Source: Candidatus Promineifilum breve | Lineage (GTDB): Bacteria > Chloroflexota > Anaerolineae > Promineifilales > Promineifilaceae | DNA: 64,000 nucleotides | Reading direction: 5' to 3' | Assembly: GCF_900066015.1 (NCBI RefSeq) | Contig: NZ_LN890656.1 | Coordinates: 434,001 to 498,000 of the forward strand | Shown: piece after piece, positions 8,238-16,359 of the stretch | Numbering within the stretch: the stretch's first letter is position 1 | Layout: the number at the start of each line of letters is the position of its first letter | Translations under genes and position numbers: made by a program | The notes under the pieces: generated by a model | Seen by the model: the letters and a program-made list of their open reading frames with translations, nothing else | Told to the model about the DNA's origin: nothing | Databases searched by the model: none

Positions 8238-8903
8238 TCACTCTTGCAGCGTCATGGAGGCGGCCTCGGCCTGGATGCCCTGCAAATGCTCAGCCCGGCT
8301 GTGGTAGTGGAGCCGCCACGTCTCGCGACGGGGGTGCTCGACGTATTCGTAGCGGGTGACGCCGGTGTTCTTGCACCATACCTCGCAGCGCCGGAAGGGG
8401 CCGATGTTGAAGATGTGGTCGAAGATCAGCTCGATCACCCCGCCGTGGCAGACGGCCACGACGATCTCGTCGCGGTGCTTCTCGATCATGTCCTCGACGA
8501 ACGCGCCGACGCGAGTGCGGAAGTGCATCAGGCTCTCGCCACCCTCGCGGGCGGGCGTGACCGAGGCAAACGGCCGCTCGCTGCCCCAATAGTCGCTGTA
8601 CTCCGGCAAATCGTCGCTGGGCCACGGCAAATGGTCGGCGCGGTTGTTGCCGATCTCGCGCAGGCGGTCGTCGGCGCGAATCTCCACGCCGTAGGCCTGG
8701 GCCACGTAGGCCGCCGTCTCGCGGGCGCGCTGCATGGTGCTGGCGTAGAGGACATCGACGGCCGGCAACTCGCCGGGCAACCACGCGCCCAGCGCTGCCG
8801 CCTGGCGATGGCCCAGTTCGGTCAGGCCGGTGTCCTGGTTGCCGCCGTCCCAATCCTTTAGGTTGACATAACTCTGTCCGTGGCGAATTAAATAGAGGTG
8901 CAT
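8238..8903 (-). CDS. Histidine phosphatase superfamily protein
   Basis: A 221-residue phosphoglycerate-mutase-like protein. The signature LIRHGQS puts the phospho-accepting His at residue 8, an Arg follows in the same motif, and the second catalytic His is in VAVCHGGVI (about residue 155). Acidic and Arg residues in [10 protein letters not shown] complete the phosphate pocket. The class covers alpha-ribazole phosphatases, cofactor-dependent mutases and general phosphatases, so the substrate is not predicted. It is cytoplasmic, with no signal. It is probably transcribed alone; the upstream gap to the small glycine-rich gene contains no recognised terminator. Confidence 0.88.
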   Translation of the reverse strand: MHLYLIRHGQSYVNLKDWDGGNQDTGLTELGHRQAAALGAWLPGELPAVDVLYASTMQRARETAAYVAQAYGVEIRADDRLREIGNNRADHLPWPSDDLPEYSDYWGSERPFASVTPAREGGESLMHFRTRVGAFVEDMIEKHRDEIVVAVCHGGVIELIFDHIFNIGPFRRCEVWCKNTGVTRYEYVEHPRRETWRLHYHSRAEHLQGIQAEAASMTLQE

Positions 8904-9028
8904 GGGGGGTACTCTGGTTGATAAGTGGCCCTACTTTACCACGTATTGACCGGAAGAGACAGGGGCGAAAGAGAACGTAGGGCAGCTCTAAATAGAGCGA
9001 TGACCCTCACCGATGCGCCTGTATCGCC

Positions 9029-9217
9029 CTATTTCTTCTTCGCTTGCGCGTTCAATATGGCCCCAAAAGCGACACCGAAGGCCACGCCGAGAGCGACTCC
9101 CATGGCCACATTGTCATTGGCCGCCCCCAAAGCCGCGCCCAAGGCTATTCCGATGGCTATGCCGGCGCCATATTTATCCCCTTCCCTATCCTTTTCCTGC
9201 GGTTCTTTTTCGTTCAT
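9029..9217 (-). CDS. Small glycine-zipper membrane protein
   Basis: A 62-residue protein. A charged N-terminus (about 1-15, rich in Glu/Lys/Asp) is followed by a Gly/Ala pattern with GxxxG-like spacing (GAGIAIGIALGAALGAA, then GVALGVAFGVAFGA), and it ends in a polar AKKK tail. This fits one or two close-packed membrane helices of glycine-zipper type. A good AGGAAAAGAA site precedes the ATG. The function is unknown. The repetitive Gly-Ala codons could mislead gene callers, but the ribosome site and charged ends support a real gene. Confidence 0.6.
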   Translation of the reverse strand: MNEKEPQEKDREGDKYGAGIAIGIALGAALGAANDNVAMGVALGVAFGVAFGAILNAQAKKK

Positions 9218-9243
9218 TTCTTTTCCTGCGGTTCACGATGGCT

Positions 9244-9277
9244 AGAAACCGAGTTTTCAAGAAAAAACTCGGTTTCT
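9244..9277. repeat. Palindromic repeat, family R9
   Basis: AGAAACCGAGTTTT and AAAACTCGGTTTCT face each other. A second, less perfect copy lies at 62430-62463. Confidence 0.8.
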
Positions 9278-9413
9278 ATACCCCAATCACATTCCACGAT
9301 TACTCAAATTCGGTTAAGATTCAAATCGTGCGCTGCTGCGTATTGTACAATAGAGGTTGGTGAGCAGAAATCGCCGCTAAGGCAATCTGCTCCAGGCTTT
9401 GAATGGATTGACA

Positions 9414-10022
9414 ATGCGCCATGTCGCACCGCTGGAACCCGACATGGAATTTTCGACCGACGATAGCGATGAGGAATTGATGGCCCGCGTCACCGCGCGT
9501 GACTCGGCCGCTTTCGAGCGCCTCTATGACCGCTACGCGCCGATCGCGCTGGGCATCATCGTAAGAATCATACAGGATCGAGCCGAGGGAGAAGAAGTCT
9601 TGCAGGAATCGTTTTGGCGGGTCTGGACGCAGGCGGCGACCTATGACTCCGAAAAGGGGCCGTTCCGCGCCTGGCTGTTCAGCATCGCCCGCCGGCAGGC
9701 ATTGGACCTGTTGCGACGGCGCAACGTGCGGCCCCAGGCGGCGCGCGACGAGTCCGAGGAGCGGCGCTATGAACAAGCGCCCGCCTCCGACGCGGCCGTG
9801 CCCGACGTGGCCGAGCAAGCTATCGCCGCCCAGCAGGTGCGCGGCGCGCTGGTCCGCCTGTCCGACGAGCAATTCCAGGTGCTGGAACTGGCCTTTTTCA
9901 AGGGCCTCACGCGCCAGGAAATCGCCCAAACGACCGGCCTGCCGCTGGGCACGGTGCATACCCGCGCCCGGCTGGGACTGCAAAAACTGCGCTCGATCCT
10001 GGGAGATTCGGGTGGAATGTGA
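9414..10022 (+). CDS. ECF-type RNA polymerase sigma factor, SigK-like
   Basis: A 202-residue protein. Region 2 spans about residues 20-95 (DSAAFERLYDRYAP, EEVLQESFWRVW, GPFRAWLFSIARRQALD). Region 4 is at about 140-190 (ALVRLSDEQFQVLELAFFKGLTRQEIA, then LGTVHTRARLGLQKLR, the -35 recognition helix-turn-helix). There is no region 3, as expected for group 4 sigma factors. The stop lies four bases before the anti-sigma gene, so the two are co-transcribed and probably translated in a coupled way. The ATG at 9414 is preferred; a TTG at 9399 and an ATG at 9444 are alternatives. It likely drives its own operon and the DUF4331 genes downstream. Confidence 0.9.
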   Translation: MRHVAPLEPDMEFSTDDSDEELMARVTARDSAAFERLYDRYAPIALGIIVRIIQDRAEGEEVLQESFWRVWTQAATYDSEKGPFRAWLFSIARRQALDLLRRRNVRPQAARDESEERRYEQAPASDAAVPDVAEQAIAAQQVRGALVRLSDEQFQVLELAFFKGLTRQEIAQTTGLPLGTVHTRARLGLQKLRSILGDSGGM

Positions 10023-10025
10023 GTC

Positions 10026-10934
10026 ATGGAACGCAATACGCGTATCGAAGAGGAGCTATTTCCGTTTTACGTCCTCGACGCTCTAACCGCTGAAGAGCGG
10101 CTGGAGGTGGACGATTACGTGGCCGGCAACCGCGAGGCCCGCGCCCGGCTGGCGCAATTGACGCCGGCCGTGGCCGACCTGAGCGCGGCGGCGACGACGC
10201 CCATCACCCCGTCGCCGGCGGTGAAGGCCGGGCTGCTGGCCCGCATCGAGGCCGAGGGCCAGGCCGTCGCGCCGCCGGCCGCCGCGCCACGACCGGCGGC
10301 CCCTGCCCCCCGCCCCGCGCCACGCCGCGCCCAACCCGCGCCGGTCGCGCCCCGGCGGTCGTGGTGGCAGGTGTTCGGCCCGGCGCTGGCCGGGCTGGCG
10401 GCGCTGGTGCTCATCTTCTCGGCCGTCGTCGTGGGGCGCTATAGCCGCCGGGTCGATGAATTGCAAGGCCAACTCGCCACGCTGGAAGAGAGCAGCCAGA
10501 CCCTCGAAGCCCAACTCGACGCGCTGGAAGGCGAAAATCAGACCTTGCGCCGCGAACTCTCGGCCCGCGATGACCAACTGGCCGCTCTGCTGACCCCCGG
10601 CGCTATCACCGTGGCCCTGGGTGACCTGACCGGCGAGCACCCCGAATCCCACGGCGCGCTGACCATCGATCCGGCCAGCGGCGAGGGCGTGCTGTCGGTC
10701 GCCAATTTGCCGCCGCTGACGGCCGATCAGACCTATCAGGCCTGGCTCATCGTCGATGGCGCGCCGGTCAGCGCGGGCACGTTCGCCGTGGACGGCGACG
10801 GCGCGGCCCACCATACCATTAGCGGCGCGCAACCCGGCGCGTTCGAGGCGGTCGGCGTCTCCCTTGAACCGGCCGGCGGCAGCGACCAGCCTACCCCCGA
10901 TCAGATCATCCTGCTGGCCGGCTTCTCCAGCTAG
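10026..10934 (+). CDS. Anti-sigma factor, RskA family
   Basis: A 302-residue membrane-bound regulator. The N-terminal 55 residues (LFPFYVLDALTAEERLEVDDYV) form the sigma-binding helical domain typical of anti-sigma-K factors. No HxxxCxxC zinc motif is present. A Pro/Ala-rich linker (about 80-110) leads to one transmembrane helix (about 114-137), then a coiled coil (about 143-190) and an extracytoplasmic RskA C-terminal domain (about 195-302, with TYQAWLIVDGAPVSAGTF). It should hold the sigma factor at the membrane until regulated proteolysis releases it. It is followed by a perfect intrinsic terminator. Confidence 0.9.
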   Translation: MERNTRIEEELFPFYVLDALTAEERLEVDDYVAGNREARARLAQLTPAVADLSAAATTPITPSPAVKAGLLARIEAEGQAVAPPAAAPRPAAPAPRPAPRRAQPAPVAPRRSWWQVFGPALAGLAALVLIFSAVVVGRYSRRVDELQGQLATLEESSQTLEAQLDALEGENQTLRRELSARDDQLAALLTPGAITVALGDLTGEHPESHGALTIDPASGEGVLSVANLPPLTADQTYQAWLIVDGAPVSAGTFAVDGDGAAHHTISGAQPGAFEAVGVSLEPAGGSDQPTPDQIILLAGFSS

Positions 10935-10957
10935 AACCAACCCGCGCCACTTGCCCA

Positions 10958-11001
10958 GGCCGGTCGATCTTCGTGAGGACGAAGATCGACCGGCCTTTTT
11001 T
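10958..11001 (+). terminator. Rho-independent terminator after sigma/anti-sigma pair
   Basis: A perfect 17-bp stem (10958-10974 with 10979-10995) has a GAGG loop and is followed by six T residues. It ends the regulatory operon and separates it from the DUF4331 gene, which must therefore have its own promoter or depend on readthrough. Confidence 0.92.
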
Positions 11002-11128
11002 GTTGCCTGCCAATGCAATTCGCGCGGCTTTTTGTAATTCGCAAATGCAAATCGCGCCGCCCTGCGTAACCCTGAGTAGCCGCGGCAATAACCAAGTTTC
11101 GAGTTGATCAAAGGAGACAGTAAGAGTA

Positions 11129-12928
11129 ATGAACCACGCAGTGCAGCAACCACGATTGAGCCGAATCAGTGTCCTGACGGGGCTAATGCTGGCCGCCCTG
11201 TTCCTCGCCCTCGCCGTTCTGTTGGGGGCCGGGCAGTCCGGCGCCTCGAGCCACCGCGAAGCGCCCATGATTTCCAAAGACCCCTACGCCGATAACACCG
11301 ACACCTACGTCTGGGTTCCCAAGGGCCAGACCCGCAACGTCGTCCTGGCGGCCAGTTGGATCCCGTTCGAGGGGCCGGAAGGCGGCCCGAACTACTATGA
11401 GTGGGACGACCGCGTCGCCTATGACATCCACGTTGATAATGACGGCGACGCCGTGGCCGACGTGACCTACACCCTCACCAGCCGGACCGAAGTGCAGAAC
11501 CCGGATACCTTCCTCTATAACACCGGCCCCATCAGCAATCTGCGCGACGCCGATTGGAACCGCCGGCAATTCATCACCGTCAGCGAGACGTGGGAAAATG
11601 GCGACCGGCACGTCTTGTTAAACGACCGTCTGACGGCCCCGGTCAACATCGGCTCCAAATCCACGCCGCGCTACAACCGGCTGAGCGAGAGCGCCGGCTA
11701 CGTCGTGCGCGCCCCCGGCAACGACCGCATCAAGATCTTCGGCGGCCAGACCGACGACGCCTTCTGGGTCGATCTGCAAGTGTTCGACCTGTTGACCCTG
11801 CGCGGCCAGGCCCCGCCGGTCGGCTATGCCAACGGTAACAACGACCCGGTCGATTCCGTCTCCGGCTTCAACGTCCACAGCCTGATCCTGGAGATTCCCA
11901 TCTCCCGCCTGACCGACGGCGACCCGGTGCTGGGTGTGTGGTCGACGGCGCGCCGCGCCCCGATGACCGTGCTGGACGCGGGGGTTGAGTCCCATCTGGA
12001 TGATTACGTCCAGGTCTCTCGTCTGGGTATGCCCCTGGTCAACGAAGTCGTGTTGCCGATGGGTCTGAAGGACGTGTTCAACAGCATCCCGCCCAGCGTC
12101 GATCTGACCGTCTACGAAGCCCTGCAGGAGAGCGTCGAAGACCCCGAAGTGGGCAATCTGTTGTGCGGCCTGTATGGTGTGCCGCTGCCCGGCGACATGA
12201 ACGATGACTGCGCCACCGAATACACCGCCGGCTCGCCCCGCACTGGCCGCGGCGACATCTTCGACATCTTCCTGACCGGCATGGTGCTGGCCAATGAGTT
12301 CACCATCCAGACCAAGAACGGCCCGGTGACGCTGCCGGCCGGCTTCAACGTCAATCAGCCGGCCAACGTCGTCCCGGCCGAGATGATTCGCATCAACACC
12401 GCCATCAGCGGCGACCTGTGCTCGCCCACCCCCTCGCGGCTGGGTGTGCTCGGCGGCGACGCCTGCGGCTTCCCCAATGGCCGCCGTCCCATCGACGACA
12501 CGGTGGAGATCGAGTTGCTGGCCGTGGCCGGCGCGGCTTACTCTGTCCTGGACGGCCGCGACCAGAGCTTCAGCTTCAACCCGGCCCTGATCGGTGTGCT
12601 CGATGACGGCATCGACACCAACGATGTGCCCTTCCGCAACGGCTTCCCCTACTTCGCCGTAGCCCAATCGGGCCAGGAGCACATCCACCAGAACCCCGGC
12701 GGCGGCAACAACGCCCCGGCCCTGGCCGCCACGACCGCCCTGACCGGCGGCAATGACCAGACCGGCAGCGGCGCGCCCATCAACGCTACGCTAAGCACCG
12801 CGGGCGACATGGCCCAGCGCCTGCCGCAGAACGTCCTGACCGTGGCCCTGCTGACCGTCGGCGCGGCCCTGGGCCTGTGGGTGCTCCAGGTGCGCCGTCG
12901 CCTGGTCGCCGCCCCGGTCAACCGTTAA
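11129..12928 (+). CDS. DUF4331 family exported protein
   Basis: A 599-residue protein. A hydrophobic N-terminal segment (about residues 14-40) is followed at once by SSHREAPMISKDP, the opening of the DUF4331 domain, which fills most of the protein (about 42-545). The family carries conserved acidic and His positions (here ADNTDTYVWV and FGGQTDDAFWVDL). A Gly/Ala/Thr-rich stretch and a C-terminal hydrophobic helix (about 567-587, then RRRL) suggest anchoring at the cell surface. AAAGGAGAC precedes the ATG. Position between a SigK/RskA pair and TPR and NicO genes suggests an extracytoplasmic role in that regulon; the biochemical function is unknown. Confidence 0.88.
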   Translation: MNHAVQQPRLSRISVLTGLMLAALFLALAVLLGAGQSGASSHREAPMISKDPYADNTDTYVWVPKGQTRNVVLAASWIPFEGPEGGPNYYEWDDRVAYDIHVDNDGDAVADVTYTLTSRTEVQNPDTFLYNTGPISNLRDADWNRRQFITVSETWENGDRHVLLNDRLTAPVNIGSKSTPRYNRLSESAGYVVRAPGNDRIKIFGGQTDDAFWVDLQVFDLLTLRGQAPPVGYANGNNDPVDSVSGFNVHSLILEIPISRLTDGDPVLGVWSTARRAPMTVLDAGVESHLDDYVQVSRLGMPLVNEVVLPMGLKDVFNSIPPSVDLTVYEALQESVEDPEVGNLLCGLYGVPLPGDMNDDCATEYTAGSPRTGRGDIFDIFLTGMVLANEFTIQTKNGPVTLPAGFNVNQPANVVPAEMIRINTAISGDLCSPTPSRLGVLGGDACGFPNGRRPIDDTVEIELLAVAGAAYSVLDGRDQSFSFNPALIGVLDDGIDTNDVPFRNGFPYFAVAQSGQEHIHQNPGGGNNAPALAATTALTGGNDQTGSGAPINATLSTAGDMAQRLPQNVLTVALLTVGAALGLWVLQVRRRLVAAPVNR

Positions 12929-12959
12929 TGAATTCCTGATAGGTTAACCGCCAACGGCC

Positions 12960-12990
12960 GTAGGGGCGGGTCTAATCAACCCGCCCCTAC
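12960..12990. repeat. Perfect hairpin, related to family R7
   Basis: GTAGGGGCGGGT-ctaatca-ACCCGCCCCTAC, 12-bp arms and 7-base loop, follows DUF4331. It could act as a weak terminator or RNA-stability element, but has no T tract. Confidence 0.7.
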
Positions 12991-13002
12991 TAATGCGCAG
13001 GT

Positions 13003-13079
13003 TTGTAGTTAGCAACTTTAGTTGCGTTCCCAAATACGACTCTTGTCGTCCAACGGCGCTAAAGCGCCTGACTACGAAC
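13003..13079. repeat. Repeat family R5
   Basis: GTAGTTAGCAACTTTAGTTG is paired with a downstream GGCGCTAAAGCGCCTGACTA. It lies in the gap before the TPR gene. Confidence 0.8.
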
Positions 13080-13124
13080 AAATGGTATCAAAGCAACCGT
13101 GCATTCATTTTGGAGCAGAAGAGT

Positions 13125-14459
13125 ATGCAAACCCTGATGACCCTGCGACCGATGGAACGACGCATCTTCTATCTGCTGTTCCTCTCCGCCGCCGCGCTCA
13201 TCGCCGTGCTGGCCGGGCGCCTGCTGGCCGGGCCGGTCGAATCGGCGGCCATCGTGGAGCGCACCGCCCGCACTGCCCTCGCCCCCACCCTCGATGAGAC
13301 CATCGCCCGGCTGCGGGCCGCCGCCCAGGCCGACCCGACCCATGCCGGCGCCCACGCCGCCCTGGGGCTGGCCCTGCTGCAACAAGTGCGCGAGACGGCC
13401 GACCCGGCCCTCTACGGTCAGGCCGAGGTCGCGCTGAATGAGGCCCTGCGCCTCGACGCGGGGCAACTGGATGCCCTCATCGGTCAGGGCCAATTGGCCC
13501 TGGCCCGCCATGACTTCCGGGCCGCGCTGGAATGGGGCCAACAGGCCCGCGCCCTCATGCCCTATCGGGCCGAGGCGCTGGGTATTCTGGTCGATGCCCA
13601 CGTCGAACTGGGCGAATACGAAGCCGCCGTCGCCTCGGCTCAGGCGTTGGTCGATCTGCGGCCCGATCTGGCGTCCTACAGCCGCGTGGCCTACCTGCGC
13701 GAACTGCACGGCGACACGGCCGGGGCCATCACCGCCATGCAGGCCGCCGTCAGCGCCGGGCCGCCGGGCGGCGAGCCGACCGCCTGGACGGGGACGCAAC
13801 TGGGCCATCTGTACTTCAACAGCGGCGACCTCGACCAGGCCGAGGCCGCCTACAGCGCCGCGCTGGCCGGTCGCCCCGATTATCCCTACGCCCGCGCCGG
13901 GTTGGCCCGGGTGTGGGCCGCCCGCGGCCGGACGGATGCGGCCATCGACGCCCTGGAATCCCTCGTGGCCGTCCTGCCTCTGCCCGAATTCCTGAACACC
14001 CTGGGCCAACTCTACGCCGGCACCGGCCGCCCCGAACTGGCCGAACAACAATACGACCTGATTCGCGTCATCCAACAACTGAACGCCGAGGCGGGCCAGA
14101 ACGTCGATCTGGAGCTGGCCCTGTTCGAGGCCGACCACGGCGACCCGGCCGTGGCGCTAGACATGGCCCGCCTGGCCTATGACTTGCGGCCGTCGATCCA
14201 CGCCGCCGACGCGCTGGCCTGGGCCAGTTACCGCGCCGGCGACCTTGCCGCCGCCGATGAGGCCATGCGGGCAGCATTGCGCCTCAACACCCAGGACGCC
14301 CAACTGCTGTATCACGCCGGGATGATCGCCGCCACGCTGGGCCGTTCGGCCGAGGCGAGCGACTATCTGACCCGCGCCCTGCAACTGAACCCGTATTTCG
14401 ATTTCGTCCAGGCCGAGGAGGCGCGCGCCACGCTCGCCCTGACCGCGGCCAATCAGTAA
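13125..14459 (+). CDS. TPR-repeat protein, membrane anchored
   Basis: A 444-residue protein. One N-terminal hydrophobic segment (about residues 15-36) acts as signal or anchor. About ten degenerate tetratricopeptide repeats then fill the protein; Ala/Leu/Gly/Tyr positions recur every 34 residues, e.g. ALGLALLQQVRETADPALY and AYSAALAGRPDYPYARAGLA. TPR solenoids are protein-binding scaffolds. The ATG at 13125 is chosen since the upstream frame is R5 repeat DNA. The stop is 15 bases before the transporter gene, so the two form an operon, and the TPR protein may assist the transporter or DUF4331 protein. Confidence 0.85.
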   Translation: MQTLMTLRPMERRIFYLLFLSAAALIAVLAGRLLAGPVESAAIVERTARTALAPTLDETIARLRAAAQADPTHAGAHAALGLALLQQVRETADPALYGQAEVALNEALRLDAGQLDALIGQGQLALARHDFRAALEWGQQARALMPYRAEALGILVDAHVELGEYEAAVASAQALVDLRPDLASYSRVAYLRELHGDTAGAITAMQAAVSAGPPGGEPTAWTGTQLGHLYFNSGDLDQAEAAYSAALAGRPDYPYARAGLARVWAARGRTDAAIDALESLVAVLPLPEFLNTLGQLYAGTGRPELAEQQYDLIRVIQQLNAEAGQNVDLELALFEADHGDPAVALDMARLAYDLRPSIHAADALAWASYRAGDLAAADEAMRAALRLNTQDAQLLYHAGMIAATLGRSAEASDYLTRALQLNPYFDFVQAEEARATLALTAANQ

Positions 14460-14474
14460 CCGGAGGACAATGCC

Positions 14475-16244
14475 ATGTCGCGCTCTCGCCGTTCCCGTAA
14501 ACTCATCGCCGTCGCTCTGGCGTTGCTGGCCCTGCTCATCGTCGGGGTGGCCAACGCCCACCCATTGGGCAACTTCACCGTCAGCCGCTACAGCGCCCTG
14601 ACCCTGCATGACGCGGCCGTGGACGTGTTCTACATTGTCGATATGGCCGAAATCCCCACCTTCCGCGAGCGGCAGGCGATGGACGGCGACGGCGACGGCG
14701 CGGTGTCGGCGGCCGAGGAAGCCGAATGGCTGGCGGCGACCGTGCCCGACCTGGCCGGCAAGCTGCGCCTGACGGTGGACGGCGCGCCGGTCGCTCTGGC
14801 CGCCCAGGGCCACACATTGACCTTCCCGCCCGGCCAGGGGGAGCTGCTCACGTTGCGGCTGGAACTGCGGCTGGCGGCGGCCCTGCCGCCCGTGGCCGAG
14901 GGGCAGGCGCGGGCCATCGATTACGAGGACGGCAATTTCGCCGGGCGGCTGGGCTGGCAGGAAGTCGTGGCCTCGGCCGGCGCCGGCTCGCTGCTCGATT
15001 CGACCGTGCCCGCCACCGGCCTGAGCGACGAGTTGCGCGCCTATCCCGAAGAGCTGCTGCAATCGCCCCCGGCCGTCAATCGGGCGACGGTGCGCCATGC
15101 CCCGGCGGTCGTGGGCGTGGCCGCAGCGGCGGGCGGGGCGAGTGACACGGCGGCCGTGGTCGCCAATCGCTTCGGCTCCGACGAGTTCGCCAATTTGCTC
15201 AACCGCACGCTGGACACGCCCGGCGCGCTGGCGGCGGCGCTGCTGGTGGCCGTGGGGCTGGGCGCGGCCCACGCCCTGACGCCCGGCCACGGCAAGACCA
15301 TCGTCGGCGCTTACCTCGTCGGCTCGCGCGGCAAGGCCCGCCACGCGCTGCTGCTGGGGGCGGTGACGACCATCACCCACACCGCCGGGGTCTTCGCGCT
15401 GGGCTTCTTCGTGCTGCTGGCCTCGGAGTTTATCCTGCCGGAGCGGCTCTATCCGTGGCTGGGGGTGATGTCGGGGCTGCTGGTGGTGGTCATTGGCCTG
15501 TCGATCCTGCGCGGCCACGTGGGCCATTGGCTGGCCCGCCGCCGGGGCGAGGCCGGCCATGATGAGCACTTTCACTACCATTTCGGGGGTGGGCATTCGC
15601 ATGGGCCGAATGGGCATGGACACCATGACCACGGACCACGGACGACTGACCACGGGCCGGTGGGGGTGACGGGGCTGGCGATGGCCGCGGCGCATCAGCC
15701 CGTGGCGGCCGGCGGCACGTTGGCTTTCGCCGGGGTGGCGAATGGGAGGACGGCGGCTGTTGCCATCGCCCGCGACCACGCCCACCCGCATCACGAGCAC
15801 GGTCATGCCCATGACCACGATCACCCGCATGACCATGACCATGCGCACGATCACGATCACCCGCATGATCACGCGCACGACCACGATCATGCCCATGACC
15901 ACGCCCCATCCGGCGACGCCCTGAGCACACGCAACCTGTTGGCGTTGGGCATCTCCGGCGGCCTGCTGCCCTGCCCCTCGGCGCTCATCCTGATGCTCAG
16001 CGCCATCGCCCTGCATCAGGTGGGGCTGGGCATCGCCCTCATCGTCGCCTTCAGCATCGGGCTGGCCGGTGTGTTGACGGCCATCGGCCTGGTCATGGTC
16101 TATGCCGGCAAGCTGCTGGAGCGGCTGCCCATCCGCCACTCCGCGCTCACGACGCGCTTCCTGCCCATGGCCAGCGCGACGTTTATCACTCTGGCCGGGC
16201 TGCTGATCACCATTCGGGCGCTGGCTGAGGCAGGCGTGCTTTAA
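14475..16244 (+). CDS. Nickel/cobalt transporter, NicO/HupE-RcnA-like, with His-rich loop
   Basis: A 589-residue protein. The signal peptide (about 10-29) is followed by HPLGNFTVSRYS and an extracytoplasmic beta-domain with an EF-hand-like DGDGDGAVSAAEE (about 69-81). The membrane part starts near 255. Helices carry the NicO signatures HALTPGHGKTIVGAYLVG (about 272-289) and THTAGVF, then after a cytosolic loop GISGGLLPCPSALILML (about 493-509). The loop (about 358-477) is extremely rich in His and Asp, arranged as HDHDHPHDH-type repeats, for metal binding. It should move Ni2+, Co2+ or a related metal, import or efflux undetermined. GGAGGA precedes the ATG. Confidence 0.88.
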   Translation: MSRSRRSRKLIAVALALLALLIVGVANAHPLGNFTVSRYSALTLHDAAVDVFYIVDMAEIPTFRERQAMDGDGDGAVSAAEEAEWLAATVPDLAGKLRLTVDGAPVALAAQGHTLTFPPGQGELLTLRLELRLAAALPPVAEGQARAIDYEDGNFAGRLGWQEVVASAGAGSLLDSTVPATGLSDELRAYPEELLQSPPAVNRATVRHAPAVVGVAAAAGGASDTAAVVANRFGSDEFANLLNRTLDTPGALAAALLVAVGLGAAHALTPGHGKTIVGAYLVGSRGKARHALLLGAVTTITHTAGVFALGFFVLLASEFILPERLYPWLGVMSGLLVVVIGLSILRGHVGHWLARRRGEAGHDEHFHYHFGGGHSHGPNGHGHHDHGPRTTDHGPVGVTGLAMAAAHQPVAAGGTLAFAGVANGRTAAVAIARDHAHPHHEHGHAHDHDHPHDHDHAHDHDHPHDHAHDHDHAHDHAPSGDALSTRNLLALGISGGLLPCPSALILMLSAIALHQVGLGIALIVAFSIGLAGVLTAIGLVMVYAGKLLERLPIRHSALTTRFLPMASATFITLAGLLITIRALAEAGVL

Positions 16245-16359
16245 GCCTTAGGTGTGATGAGGATGTCTGCGGAGGAACCCAGAGAAGTTAAGAAAACCAG
16301 AGGGGAAGCTCCTCAATCAGTGTTTCTGTCCTTCTCTGTGTTCCTTCCTCATGTGCCTA

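Noticed and set aside
9029-9217. Calling the plus-strand frame (8925-9245) as the gene instead of the glycine-zipper protein
   Set aside because: The plus frame has monotonous Lys/Ala/Pro reading and no ribosome site; the minus frame has AGGAAAAGAA before ATG and membrane-like spacing.
14157-16139. 660-codon open frame antisense to TPR/NicO genes
   Set aside because: Shadow of high-GC third positions; its Val/Met/Arg repeats are merely the reverse reading of the His-rich loop.
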